Position numbers and translations under genes: made by a program. A stretch of 64,000 nt of DNA, from the NCBI RefSeq assembly GCF_009911795.1, contig NZ_CP047898.1, positions 2,356,001 through 2,420,000 of the forward strand, given 5' to 3'. Of this stretch, positions 40,402 through 48,730 are shown piece after piece. The notes under the pieces were generated by a model that saw only the letters and a program-made list of their open reading frames with translations, had not been told where the DNA came from and ran no database searches. Each line of letters starts with the position of its first letter. The first letter of the stretch is position 1. The DNA comes from Pseudarthrobacter psychrotolerans (GTDB taxonomy: Bacteria > Actinomycetota > Actinomycetes > Actinomycetales > Micrococcaceae).

Positions 40402-40470
40402 CCGTACGGGCCCTTTTGGGGAGCCATAAGGGCCCCTACGGGGCACTCGATGGGAAATCCAGTCGAGTGC
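40402..40470. terminator. Two hairpins in a row between gcv and helR promoters
   Basis: CCGTACGGGCCCTT (40402-40415) pairs with AAGGGCCCCTACGG (40428-40441) with one mismatch. Directly after it GCACTCGA (40443-40450) pairs perfectly with TCGAGTGC (40463-40470), with a further TGG/CCA pair inside. They lie between two divergent promoters and may insulate them or act as operators. Confidence 0.45.
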
Positions 40471-40497
40471 TCCTTACTTTCAATCTATAGCCCACTG

Positions 40498-40516
40498 GGG
40501 GCTTGCGGCAAGGCCC
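40498..40516 (+). promoter_or_regulatory. Rifamycin-associated element (RAE)
   Basis: GGGGCTTGCGGCAAGGCCC is, base for base as I recall it, the 19-bp inverted-repeat element found upstream of rifamycin-inactivation and helR genes in actinobacteria. It lies 24 bp before the GTG of helR, with TATAG further upstream as a possible -10 box. It marks rifamycin-inducible control. Confidence 0.85.
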
Positions 40517-40540
40517 GGGTGGCGCCGCAGAATTGATGAC

Positions 40541-42715
40541 GTGCCCCTCACTACCAGCGCGTTCAACCTTCCCCACCACCTCATACCGAAGGCCGACCCG
40601 GCGCTGATCGGTGGCGACGAGCGGCACTTCGCGGCCATCGCCGAGAGCCTTGAGCAGTCGATTACCGACCTGTCCGACCGCCTCGACGCCGCACGCCGGG
40701 CGCCCGGCCGCAGGGGCCAGGAGGCCCTTGAGCGGGACGTGGAAATCCGCCGGCTGACCGCCCGGCTGCGCGCCTTGCGCCGTTTCGGTTTGGACCTCTG
40801 CCTCGGACGCATCGTCAGCGCAGACCACCCCATGCCTTTGTACATCGGACGGCTGGGCCTCACGGACAGCGAGGGCGGCCGGCTGCTCATCGACTGGCGC
40901 TCCCTGGCGGCTGAGCCGTTCTTCGGGGCAACTTACGCCAACCCCATGGGCCTGGCCAGCCGCCGTCGGTATCGGTGGACCCGCGGCAGAATCAGCGACT
41001 ACTGGGACGAGGTGTTCACGCCAGACGGGATGGAAGGCCAGGCCGCCCTCGAAGACCTTTCGGCCTTTATCGCCAGCCTCGGCAGCAGCCGCTCCGCCCG
41101 GATGCAGGACGTGCTGGGCACCATCCAGGCAGACCAGGACGCCATTATCCGTGCGTCATCCCGCGGCGCCCTTGTGGTCGACGGCGGTCCGGGCACGGGG
41201 AAAACAGTAGTCGCCCTGCACCGTTCCGCCTACCTCCTCTATTCCGACCCCCGCATTGGCGTCCGCGGGAGCCAGCACAACAGAGGTGTGCTGTACATCG
41301 GCCCGCACCGGCCGTACCTGGCCTACGTGGCCGACGTTCTGCCCAGCCTCGGCGAGGAGGGCGTGCGGACGTGCACCCTGCGGGACCTCGTTCCCGAGGG
41401 AGCCGCAGCAGCGATCGAATCCGACCCGGAGGTGGCCTTCCTGAAGTCGTCCGCGGACATGGTGAAGGCGATCGAGCCGGCCGTCAGGTTCTACGAGCGG
41501 CCGCCCACCGAGGGGATGGACGTCGAGACGCCCTACGCCGACATCTGGCTCAGCGCCGAGGAGTGGTCCGAGGCGTTCGACTCCCCCGCTCCCGGCACGC
41601 CGCACAACGAGGCGCGCGACGAGGTCTGGGAGGAGCTGCTCACCATCCTGGAGGACAAGCACGACGGCGGCGACCTCCCCGAGGGCGTGCTGCGCCGGGC
41701 GCTGGCGCGGAACCCGGAGCTGGTTGAGGTGTTCAGCAGGGCGTGGCCGCTGCTCAACTACGCCGCGCTGGTGGGCGACCTATGGCGCGTACCCGCCTAC
41801 CTGCGCTTGTGCGCCCCCCGGCTCGGTCCGGAGGAGGTGCAGAAGCTCCAGCGCGTGGACCCCCAGGCCTGGACCACGTCAGACCTGCCGCTCCTGGACG
41901 CGGCTCGGCAACGGCTCGGCGACCCCGAGGCCTCACGGCGCAAGCGCCGGCAGGTCGCCGCCCTGGCCGCAGAGAAGGAGCTGATGGACCGGGTGGTGGA
42001 TGACCTGATTGCAGCCGACGACTCCGAACTGCTGGTGATGTCGATGCTGCGCGGGCAGGACCTCCAGGAGAAGCTGGTGGACGAGGACGCGCTTCCCACC
42101 GCCGACCCGGATGTGCTCGCCGGGCCGTTCGCCCATGTGGTGGTCGACGAAGCTCAGGAGCTGACCGACGCCGAGTGGCAGATGCTGCTGCTCCGCTGCC
42201 CGTCGCGCAGCTTCACTGTCGTGGGGGACCGCGCCCAGGCCAGACACGGATTCGCCGAATCGTGGCAGGAACGGCTCGAGCGAGTCGGAATGCCCAATGT
42301 GAACCTGGCGGGCCTCAGCATCAACTACCGGACGCCGGAGGAGGTCATGGTGGAGGCCGAGCCGGTCATCAGGGCCGCCCTGCCGGACGCCAACGTGCCC
42401 ACCTCGATCCGGAGCAGCGGCATCCCCGTGGACCACGGAGCCACGTCGGAGCTGGGCTCGGTCCTTGACACCTGGCTCGCCGAGCACGACGCCGGGACCG
42501 CCTGCGTCATCGGCTCCACTGACGCTGGCCGCAGCTCGGTCCCGGCCACCTCCCGCGTCAGGTGGCTGACTCCGGAACTGGTGAAGGGGCTCGAGTTCGA
42601 TCTGGTGGTCCTCGTGGACCCGGAGGGCTTCGGCGCGGGCATCGAAGGAGCGGTGGACCGCTACGTTGCGATGACCCGCGCGACCCGGCAGCTCGTCATC
42701 CTCACCAGCCCTTGA
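40541..42715 (+). CDS. helR: HelR-type RNA polymerase recycling ATPase
   Basis: The 724-residue UvrD/Rep-like motor protein displaces rifamycin-blocked RNA polymerase and so gives tolerance. An N-terminal coiled-coil region (ERHFAAIAESLEQSITDLSD) precedes helicase motif I GGPGTGKT (residues 215-222), motif II VVVDEAQEL and motifs III-VI (SINYRTPEEV, VKGLEFDLVVLVDPEGF, YVAMTRATRQLVIL). The nearby RAE strongly supports HelR over other HelD-like proteins. The GTG start is the only suitable one after the RAE. Confidence 0.92.
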   Translation: MPLTTSAFNLPHHLIPKADPALIGGDERHFAAIAESLEQSITDLSDRLDAARRAPGRRGQEALERDVEIRRLTARLRALRRFGLDLCLGRIVSADHPMPLYIGRLGLTDSEGGRLLIDWRSLAAEPFFGATYANPMGLASRRRYRWTRGRISDYWDEVFTPDGMEGQAALEDLSAFIASLGSSRSARMQDVLGTIQADQDAIIRASSRGALVVDGGPGTGKTVVALHRSAYLLYSDPRIGVRGSQHNRGVLYIGPHRPYLAYVADVLPSLGEEGVRTCTLRDLVPEGAAAAIESDPEVAFLKSSADMVKAIEPAVRFYERPPTEGMDVETPYADIWLSAEEWSEAFDSPAPGTPHNEARDEVWEELLTILEDKHDGGDLPEGVLRRALARNPELVEVFSRAWPLLNYAALVGDLWRVPAYLRLCAPRLGPEEVQKLQRVDPQAWTTSDLPLLDAARQRLGDPEASRRKRRQVAALAAEKELMDRVVDDLIAADDSELLVMSMLRGQDLQEKLVDEDALPTADPDVLAGPFAHVVVDEAQELTDAEWQMLLLRCPSRSFTVVGDRAQARHGFAESWQERLERVGMPNVNLAGLSINYRTPEEVMVEAEPVIRAALPDANVPTSIRSSGIPVDHGATSELGSVLDTWLAEHDAGTACVIGSTDAGRSSVPATSRVRWLTPELVKGLEFDLVVLVDPEGFGAGIEGAVDRYVAMTRATRQLVILTSP

Positions 42716-42785
42716 CGATTGCTGTGGCCGAGCCCAATCCGTACCGTTTTGGGATCGGCACCGCGCCCGGCGCGGCCGCCCGGCG

Positions 42786-42910
42786 TTACTTGGCGGCGTC
42801 GTCGAGCAGCTGCCGGAACTGGGCTTCGGTGTTGAGGGTGAGTTTTGTGTGCCGGCGAGGAAGAACGTCAGGGTGCCGGTGACGCCGAGCATCGCAGGGC
42901 CTTTCCTGGA
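42786..42910 (-). pseudogene. C-terminal remnant of a DsbA/thioredoxin-fold protein
   Basis: The minus strand reads PAMLGVTGTLTFFLAG, then after a frameshift LTLNTEAQFRQLLDDAAK and a stop at 42786. GVTGTxTFFL with a following basic strand and a final helix is typical for the end of DsbA-family thioredoxin domains. The active-site half is absent. It is a dead fragment between helR and the MFS gene. Confidence 0.6.
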
Positions 42911-42979
42911 CGTCGCCGCCCGGTGCGTGCCTACAATAGGTGCATAAGTACGCACATGTTGTTCGATTGAGGGATACTC
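42911..42979 (+). promoter_or_regulatory. Promoter/operator region of the MFS-ArsR pair
   Basis: TGCATAAGTACGCA around 42940 is an imperfect inverted repeat just upstream of the MFS start, embedded in an AT-richer stretch. ArsR-family sensors bind such imperfect 12-2-12 type repeats over the promoter. The downstream gene encodes such a sensor. Confidence 0.4.
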
Positions 42980-44209
42980 ATGATCGAAGTCCTGGCCGTC
43001 CGCGCCTACCGGAGGCTCTTCTCAGCCCAGATTGTTGCGTTGCTGGGGACCGGTTTGCTGACGGTGGCCCTCGGATTGCTGGCGTTCGACCTTGCCGGAG
43101 CGAAGGCCGGGACCGTGCTGGGGACAGCGCTGACCATAAAGATGCTGGCCTACGTCTTCGTCGCGCCAGTCATGGCGGCACTGGTGGAAAAAATGCCAAA
43201 AAAGGCCGTACTGGTGGGCGCGGACCTGATCCGTGGCGGAATCGCCCTGATGCTGCCCGCGGTGGATCAGGCCTGGCACATCTATGTACTGGTCTTTGTG
43301 CTCCAGAGTGCCTCGGCGACGTTCACGCCCGCCTTCCAGTCCCTGATCCCGGTGGTGCTTCCCGACGAACGGCAGTACACGCGGGCACTGTCACTCTCCC
43401 GCCTTGCCTATGACCTGGAATCCCTGGTCAGCCCAGCCCTGGCCGCAGCACTCCTGTCCGTACTTACGTTCCACGAACTTTTCCTCGGCACCGTGGCAGG
43501 CTTTGTGTTCTCGGCGGCACTGGTAGTGACCACGCAGCTGCCCACGGCCACCGCCGTGAAGCAGGAAGGATCACTCTGGCACCGCACCACCCTCGGCGCC
43601 AGGATCTTCGCGAGGACGCCGGAACTGCGCGGCCTCCTCGCTTTGAATCTGGCGGTGGCGGCCGCTACGGCCCTGGTGCTGGTCAACACCGTGGTCATTG
43701 CCCGGGACCTTTTCGGGGGATCCAACGCCGACGTCGCCGTCGCCCTGGCCTGTTTCGGCGCAGGCTCGATGGCTGCAGCACTCAGCGCACCCAAGGCGCT
43801 GGACCGAATAGCCGACCGTTCACTGATGATGGCCGGAGCCGCGCTTCTTGCCCTTTGCCTCGCCGGCACGTTTGTGCTGCTGGCCACCGCCGGGCCATTG
43901 CACATCCTGCTGGGGCTCTGGGTTGCCCTGGGGGCCGGGACCTCGATGATCAGCACCCCTTCGGCCCGGCTGCTGCGCCGCTCCGCAACGGAAAGCACCA
44001 GGACCCATATCTTCACCGCCCAGTTCTCCCTCTCCCACGCGTGCTTCATCATCACGTACCCCGTAGCCGGCTGGATCGGCGCTTTCGCCAGCCAGCCCGC
44101 GGCCGCCGCAGTCCTGGCCCTGGTGGCTATGATCAGTACAGCAGCGGCCCTGAAATTCTGGCCGGCTGCCTCCAGGACCGGCGCAGAACCGGCCAGCAGG
44201 AAAGGGTGA
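42980..44209 (+). CDS. Major facilitator superfamily exporter
   Basis: The 409-residue inner-membrane protein has about twelve hydrophobic segments and starts AYRRLFSAQIVALLGTGLLT, typical for small MFS drug/metal exporters. The loop LVEKMPKKAVLVGADLIRGG corresponds to MFS motif A. The next gene, four bases on, encodes a metal sensor of the ArsR family, so the substrate may be a metal ion or metal complex, but this is not shown by the transporter itself. Confidence 0.87.
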   Translation: MIEVLAVRAYRRLFSAQIVALLGTGLLTVALGLLAFDLAGAKAGTVLGTALTIKMLAYVFVAPVMAALVEKMPKKAVLVGADLIRGGIALMLPAVDQAWHIYVLVFVLQSASATFTPAFQSLIPVVLPDERQYTRALSLSRLAYDLESLVSPALAAALLSVLTFHELFLGTVAGFVFSAALVVTTQLPTATAVKQEGSLWHRTTLGARIFARTPELRGLLALNLAVAAATALVLVNTVVIARDLFGGSNADVAVALACFGAGSMAAALSAPKALDRIADRSLMMAGAALLALCLAGTFVLLATAGPLHILLGLWVALGAGTSMISTPSARLLRRSATESTRTHIFTAQFSLSHACFIITYPVAGWIGAFASQPAAAAVLALVAMISTAAALKFWPAASRTGAEPASRKG

Positions 44210-44213
44210 TCCG

Positions 44214-44573
44214 GTGGCAGAGGCCCAAGCCGTCAACACACCGAGCCTTCACCACCCCCGGCTCCCCGATGCCCGCCGGCTGGATGCCGCGACGGCCACC
44301 TTCCGGATGCTCTCCGATCCCACCCGCCTGCACGTGCTGTGGCTCCTGACGCAGGAACCGGCCGATGTGACCACCCTGGTGGAACGCACCGGAGCCTCCC
44401 GGACCTCAGTCAGCCAGCACCTGGCCAAGCTCCGCTTCAGCGGCCTTGTCAGCACACAAAAGGTCAGCCGCAGGGTGGTCTACAGCATCGCGGACGGCCA
44501 CCTGGCCCGGCTTGTCCTGGAAGGCCTGAACCACGCCGACCACACCGTCACCGGGGAACCCAGCCACGGCTGA
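44214..44573 (+). CDS. ArsR-family metal sensor (alpha5-site type)
   Basis: The 119-residue winged-helix repressor has FRMLSDPTRLHVLWLLTQEP and the recognition helix RTSVSQHLAKLRFSGLVSTQ. In its last helix ADGHLARLVLEGLNHADH matches the pattern D-x-H-x10-H-x2-H of SmtB/CzrA/NmtR proteins exactly, so it should sense zinc, cobalt or nickel. There is no arsenic-type CxC pair. Further His residues lie near both ends. It starts with GTG four bases after the exporter gene that it probably represses. Confidence 0.88.
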   Translation: MAEAQAVNTPSLHHPRLPDARRLDAATATFRMLSDPTRLHVLWLLTQEPADVTTLVERTGASRTSVSQHLAKLRFSGLVSTQKVSRRVVYSIADGHLARLVLEGLNHADHTVTGEPSHG

Positions 44574-44645
44574 CTGTCCTGCCGGGAAGGCGAGCACGCC
44601 GCCGCCCGCTCCCCCGGAACTGTGGGCATCGGCACATTGCAAAAT

Positions 44646-44662
44646 ATACCCCCTAGGGGTAT
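44646..44662. promoter_or_regulatory. CsoR-type copper operator
   Basis: ATACCCCCTAGGGGTAT is a palindrome with ATACCCC and GGGGTAT arms, the classic TACCC...GGGTA outline of CsoR boxes. It lies 113 bp before the copper chaperone gene. No csoR gene is in the window, so the repressor must be encoded elsewhere. Confidence 0.8.
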
Positions 44663-44775
44663 TCTTTAGGTGTTGCCAATGAAGTGGTTTGTCCAGGCCC
44701 GTGCAAATTCCGGCCCTTACAGCCGTTCATCCCCAGCACCTCATCACACCTCTCTTGCAAAAGGACAGAACTGAT

Positions 44776-45090
44776 ATGAGTGCACCCCAGGTCCGGACCG
44801 AACTGCCCATCGTTGCAGCTGAAACTGCAGGGTGCAGTTGCTGCTCCACCCCTTCAGCGAAGCAGCTGTCACCCCAGGCAGAAGGTACGGAGTACTCCGT
44901 CACCGGCCTCACGTGCGGTCACTGTGTACAGACCGTTGAAAAGGCAGTCACCGCGCTCGACGGCGTGACGTCGGCCGCCGTCGAGCTCGTCGCCGGCGGG
45001 ACCTCACGCCTAAGCGTCTCGGGGCCGCACACGGAGGCATCGGTCCGCGACGCCGTAGCCGCCGCCGGGTACAGCCTCACCAGCAGGTAG
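44776..45090 (+). CDS. copZ: Heavy-metal-associated copper chaperone
   Basis: The 104-residue protein has an N-terminal tail with a GCSCCS cysteine cluster and an HMA domain with the metal site GLTCGHCVQTVEKAV (Cys 47 and 50). The C-terminal Tyr-containing loop (AAAGYSLTS) is normal. The ATG at 44776 follows AGGACAGA. It should deliver copper to the ATPase encoded 70 bp downstream. The extra cysteine cluster is unusual for CopZ and may add a second binding site. Confidence 0.88.
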   Translation: MSAPQVRTELPIVAAETAGCSCCSTPSAKQLSPQAEGTEYSVTGLTCGHCVQTVEKAVTALDGVTSAAVELVAGGTSRLSVSGPHTEASVRDAVAAAGYSLTSR

Positions 45091-45160
45091 TTCAACTCCC
45101 GCCCCGAGGACAGCCCTGGCGGCTTCCTCGGGGAAGACTTCCCCACACAGGACGGCAACA

Positions 45161-47323
45161 ATGGAAAACCACCACAATCACGACGACGGCGTGGACCACG
45201 CCGGCCACCAGCCCCCTAACCCCATACCGGGCCAGGCGACGGCGGTGGCAAGTCCGCCCGCAGATCACGCAGATCACGCCGGTCACGCCCGCCAGCAGCA
45301 TGGTGCTCACGACGACGACCACGCGGTCCACAGCCACGGGCAGCACGCCGGGCACAGCACCGCCATGTTCAAGAACAGGTTCTGGCTCACCCTGGTCCTG
45401 TCCGTGCCCGTGGTGTACTTCAGCCCGATGGTCGGCCACCTCCTGGGCTACATGCCGCCGGTGTTCCCCGGCTCAACCTGGATCCCGGCCGTGCTGGGAA
45501 CAGTGATTTTCCTCTACGGGGGCCAGCCGTTCCTCAAGGGCGGCCTGCAGGAACTGAAGACCCGGAGCCCCGGGATGATGCTGCTGATCGCGATGGCCAT
45601 CACCGTTGCGTTCGCAGCGTCCTGGGTCACCAGCCTTGGCCTCGGTGGATTCGATCTGGACTTCTGGTGGGAACTGGCGCTTCTGGTCGCGATCATGCTG
45701 CTGGGCCACTGGATTGAAATGCGGGCCCTCGGTTCCGCGCAGGGCGCCCTGGACGCCCTCGCGGCCCTGCTCCCGGATGAAGCAGACCGCATCACCGACG
45801 CTGGCACCGAGACCATACCCGTCTCCGAACTTCGTGAAGGCGACATCGTCCTGGTCCGCTCGGGCGCCCGCATGCCCGCCGACGGCACCGTCGTCGAAGG
45901 CCAGGCCGAGTTCGACGAGTCCATGATCACCGGCGAATCCAAAACCGTGCCCCGCGCTCCAGGAGACAAAGTGGTGGCGGGGACCGTCGCCACGGACAAC
46001 ACCGTCCGGGTCCGCGTGACCGCCGTCGGCGAGAACACCGCACTGGCCGGCATCCAGCGGCTGGTGGCCGAAGCCCAGGCGTCCTCGTCCAAGGCCCAGG
46101 CGCTGGCCGACCGGGCCGCGGGGTTCCTGTTTTACTTCGCCGCCGGCGCGGGCATCATCACCTTCATCGTCTGGACCCTGCTGGGCAGCGTCCCGGAGGC
46201 AGTCACACGCACCGTCACGGTGCTCGTGATCGCGTGCCCCCATGCGCTGGGCCTGGCCATCCCCCTGGTGATCGCCATCTCCACCGAACAAGCCGCCCGC
46301 GCAGGCGTGCTGATCAAGAACCGGATGGCCCTCGAACGCATGCGGACCATCGACGTCGTCCTCTTTGACAAAACCGGCACTCTCACTACCGGCGAACCGG
46401 ACCTGAAAGACATCGCCGCCGTTGGGGGCCGGGATACAGACCGCCTGCTGGCCCTGGCCGCAGCTGTGGAATCCGACAGTGAACACCCCGTCGCACGGGC
46501 CATCGTCCGCGCCGCCCGCCAACGGAACCTGACCGTCCCGGATGCCGCCGGCTTCTCGTCCCTCACCGGCCGGGGCGTCCGCGCCACGGTGGACGGGCGG
46601 ACGGTCCACGTCGGCGGGCCCGCGCTCCTGCGCGAGCTCGGCGCCGTCGAGCCTGAACCGCTGGCTCGCTCCACCCGGGCCTGGATGGACCGTGGAGCCG
46701 CCGTGCTGCACGTGATCGACGGGAACAGTGTCCTGGGCGCCGTCAGCCTCGAAGACGCCGTCCGCCCGGAATCCCGCCAGGCCGTGGCCGCCCTGCAGAA
46801 CCGGGGCATCAAGGTGGCCATGATCACCGGCGACGCCCGGCAGGTGGCCCGGGCCGTGGCCGAAGAGCTGCACATTGACGAGGTCTTCGCCCAAGTCCTT
46901 CCGGCGGACAAGGACAAGAAAGTCGCCGAGCTCCAGGGCCGCGGGCTGAAGGTGGCAATGGTGGGCGACGGCGTCAACGACTCCCCGGCATTGGCCCGGG
47001 CCGAGGTGGGCATCGCGATCGGCGCCGGCACGGATGTGGCGATGGAATCGGCCGGCGTGGTCCTGGCCGGCAATGACCCCCGCGCGGTGCTGTCCATGGT
47101 GGACCTGTCCCGTGCCAGTTACCGGAAGATGTGGCAGAACCTCATCTGGGCCACCGGCTACAACGTGTTGTCCGTCCCGCTGGCCGCGGGCGTGCTTGCC
47201 TTCGCAGGGGTGGTACTTTCCCCGGCGGCCGGCGCCGTGCTGATGTCAGTGTCCACCATCGTGGTGGCGTTGAACGCCCAGCTGCTGCGCCGCGTGAAAC
47301 TCAATCCCGCCCAGGTGCGTTGA
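45161..47323 (+). CDS. copB: Copper-translocating P-type ATPase, CopB type
   Basis: The 720-residue inner-membrane pump has a His-rich N-terminal tail of about 65 residues (many HH, HD and HGH groups), eight predicted membrane segments and the ion-path motif CPHALGLAIP (near residue 359), typical of the CopB group. The phosphorylated Asp lies in DKTGT (near residue 403); ITGES and GDGVNDSPAL are present. It exports copper, using ATP. It probably shares the CsoR-controlled promoter. Confidence 0.95.
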   Translation: MENHHNHDDGVDHAGHQPPNPIPGQATAVASPPADHADHAGHARQQHGAHDDDHAVHSHGQHAGHSTAMFKNRFWLTLVLSVPVVYFSPMVGHLLGYMPPVFPGSTWIPAVLGTVIFLYGGQPFLKGGLQELKTRSPGMMLLIAMAITVAFAASWVTSLGLGGFDLDFWWELALLVAIMLLGHWIEMRALGSAQGALDALAALLPDEADRITDAGTETIPVSELREGDIVLVRSGARMPADGTVVEGQAEFDESMITGESKTVPRAPGDKVVAGTVATDNTVRVRVTAVGENTALAGIQRLVAEAQASSSKAQALADRAAGFLFYFAAGAGIITFIVWTLLGSVPEAVTRTVTVLVIACPHALGLAIPLVIAISTEQAARAGVLIKNRMALERMRTIDVVLFDKTGTLTTGEPDLKDIAAVGGRDTDRLLALAAAVESDSEHPVARAIVRAARQRNLTVPDAAGFSSLTGRGVRATVDGRTVHVGGPALLRELGAVEPEPLARSTRAWMDRGAAVLHVIDGNSVLGAVSLEDAVRPESRQAVAALQNRGIKVAMITGDARQVARAVAEELHIDEVFAQVLPADKDKKVAELQGRGLKVAMVGDGVNDSPALARAEVGIAIGAGTDVAMESAGVVLAGNDPRAVLSMVDLSRASYRKMWQNLIWATGYNVLSVPLAAGVLAFAGVVLSPAAGAVLMSVSTIVVALNAQLLRRVKLNPAQVR

Positions 47324-47420
47324 ACCAGAGAACCACCCGACAAAGGCCAAGTCGTTAGGCCTAACCACAAGCCGTTAGGCTTAAACCAGCAGGCCCGCCC
47401 ACACGAGTAGGAGGAGCGCC

Positions 47421-48029
47421 GTGGCAGCAACAGCATGCAGCCCCTTCGCGGCGCTCCTCCTCCGTGCAGTGCTGCTGACCGGGCTGCTGGCTGTCATCGC
47501 AGGAATTTTCGGGATGCACATCATGTCAGGCGCCCACACCATGCCCGCGGCAGCCTCTGCCGGCACGGACATGCCTCTGACACAGATCCAGGGCTCCCAT
47601 GCCGACCATGGGGACCACCCGGCAGCCCAATCCCCCGCTACCGATGTTCCGGCGGCAGCGGTGTCCGGGACGGCGTCCGCATGCGCGGCCCACGGCAGCT
47701 GCCCGTCCATGTCCGCGATGGACGCGGCCTGTGTCCTGTCCCCTGCCAACACCTCCCTGTCGGCGCCACTGCCGGGCACCTCGCCGTTCCCGGCCCTTGA
47801 CGTCGCCGGCGGCGCCCTGGTCACCACCAGCTATTTCTATCTGCCGGGCAGTCCTTCCCCGGCGATCTTTGCATCAGCCGGACGTAAACTGCCCTGCGCC
47901 GTGTTCTGCCCGGCGCACCCTGCGCAGCAACCCGGCGAACGCCGGGGCCGCCAACCGGCCCACACTCCCTTTGCACACATCCGCAACGGCGCCAGACGCC
48001 GCTTGATCCTTCGAAGGACCCTGATTTTA
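47421..48029 (+). CDS. DUF6153-like membrane/exported protein, open into the next gene
   Basis: The segment of about 203 residues has an N-terminal hydrophobic helix (LLLRAVLLTGLLAVIAGIFG) and Met/His/Asp-rich stretches (GMHIMSGAHTM, GSHADHGDHPA) that could bind copper. It resembles small DUF6153 proteins of actinobacteria. The frame has no stop before the next gene's ATG at 48030, so as written it is fused to the DUF305 lipoprotein. The basic end (ARRRLILRRT) suggests its natural stop was nearby and has been lost by a shift of frame. Confidence 0.55.
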
Positions 48030-48650
48030 ATGAAAAAGACCCTGACCTTTTCCGCCGTTTCCATCGCTACAGCGATTGCCCTGGCCGGCTGCTCCACCGG
48101 TTCGGCCGGTTCTGACGGGAGCAGCATGCCGGGCATGAACCATGGCAGCTCCGGAATGTCCGCCGACTCCGCGCCGGCGGCGGCCGACTTCAATGCTGCC
48201 GACGCCATATTCGCCCAGATGATGATCCCGCATCACACCCAGGCCGTCGAAATGTCGGATCTGATGCTGAAGAAGGAAGGCATCCCGGCGACGGTGGCCA
48301 GCCTGGCCACCAGAATCAAAGCAGCCCAGGGGCCCGAGATCGAGAAGATGACCAGCTGGCTCAAGAACTGGAACCAACCCACCCAAATGACCTCCGGCAT
48401 GGCTGGCGGGCACGGCATGTCCGGCATGATGGGCGACGACGATATGGCTGCCCTTAAGGCAGCCCAGGGCACCGAGGCGGCCAGGCTGTTCCTGACCCAA
48501 ATGATTGCCCACCACGAAGGCGCCGTCATGATGGCCAAGACCGAAAGCACCGACGGCAAGAACCCCGAAGCGGTCCAGCTGGCCAAAGACATCGTGACCG
48601 CCCAGGAAACCGAAATCCAGGAAATGAAGGACCTGCTGGCCACCCTGTAG
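48030..48650 (+). CDS. DUF305 lipoprotein, copper-associated
   Basis: The 206-residue protein begins at the ATG 48030 with a lipoprotein signal (MKKTLTFSAVSIATAIALAG then CSTGSAG). A DUF305 ferritin-like domain follows, with the paired motifs FAQMMIPHHTQAVEMSDLML and FLTQMIAHHEGAVMMAKTES, whose HH pairs are thought to bind metal. Such proteins are common near copper pumps. An upstream frame runs into it without a stop; internal initiation after GAAGGA is the likely normal start. Confidence 0.85.
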   Translation: MKKTLTFSAVSIATAIALAGCSTGSAGSDGSSMPGMNHGSSGMSADSAPAAADFNAADAIFAQMMIPHHTQAVEMSDLMLKKEGIPATVASLATRIKAAQGPEIEKMTSWLKNWNQPTQMTSGMAGGHGMSGMMGDDDMAALKAAQGTEAARLFLTQMIAHHEGAVMMAKTESTDGKNPEAVQLAKDIVTAQETEIQEMKDLLATL

Positions 48651-48663
48651 CAGCAGTTCCCAA

Positions 48664-48689
48664 GCACCGGCCCGGCCACGGGCCGGTGC
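48664..48689 (+). terminator. GC-rich hairpin after the DUF305 gene
   Basis: GCACCGGCCCG and CGGGCCGGTGC form an 11-bp perfect stem with the loop GCCA, 13 bp after the stop. No T-run follows. It probably reduces read-through into the next gene. Confidence 0.65.
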
Positions 48690-48730
48690 CTGACCACCCA
48701 CACTTTCCATTCCGCCACCTGGAGTTTCCC

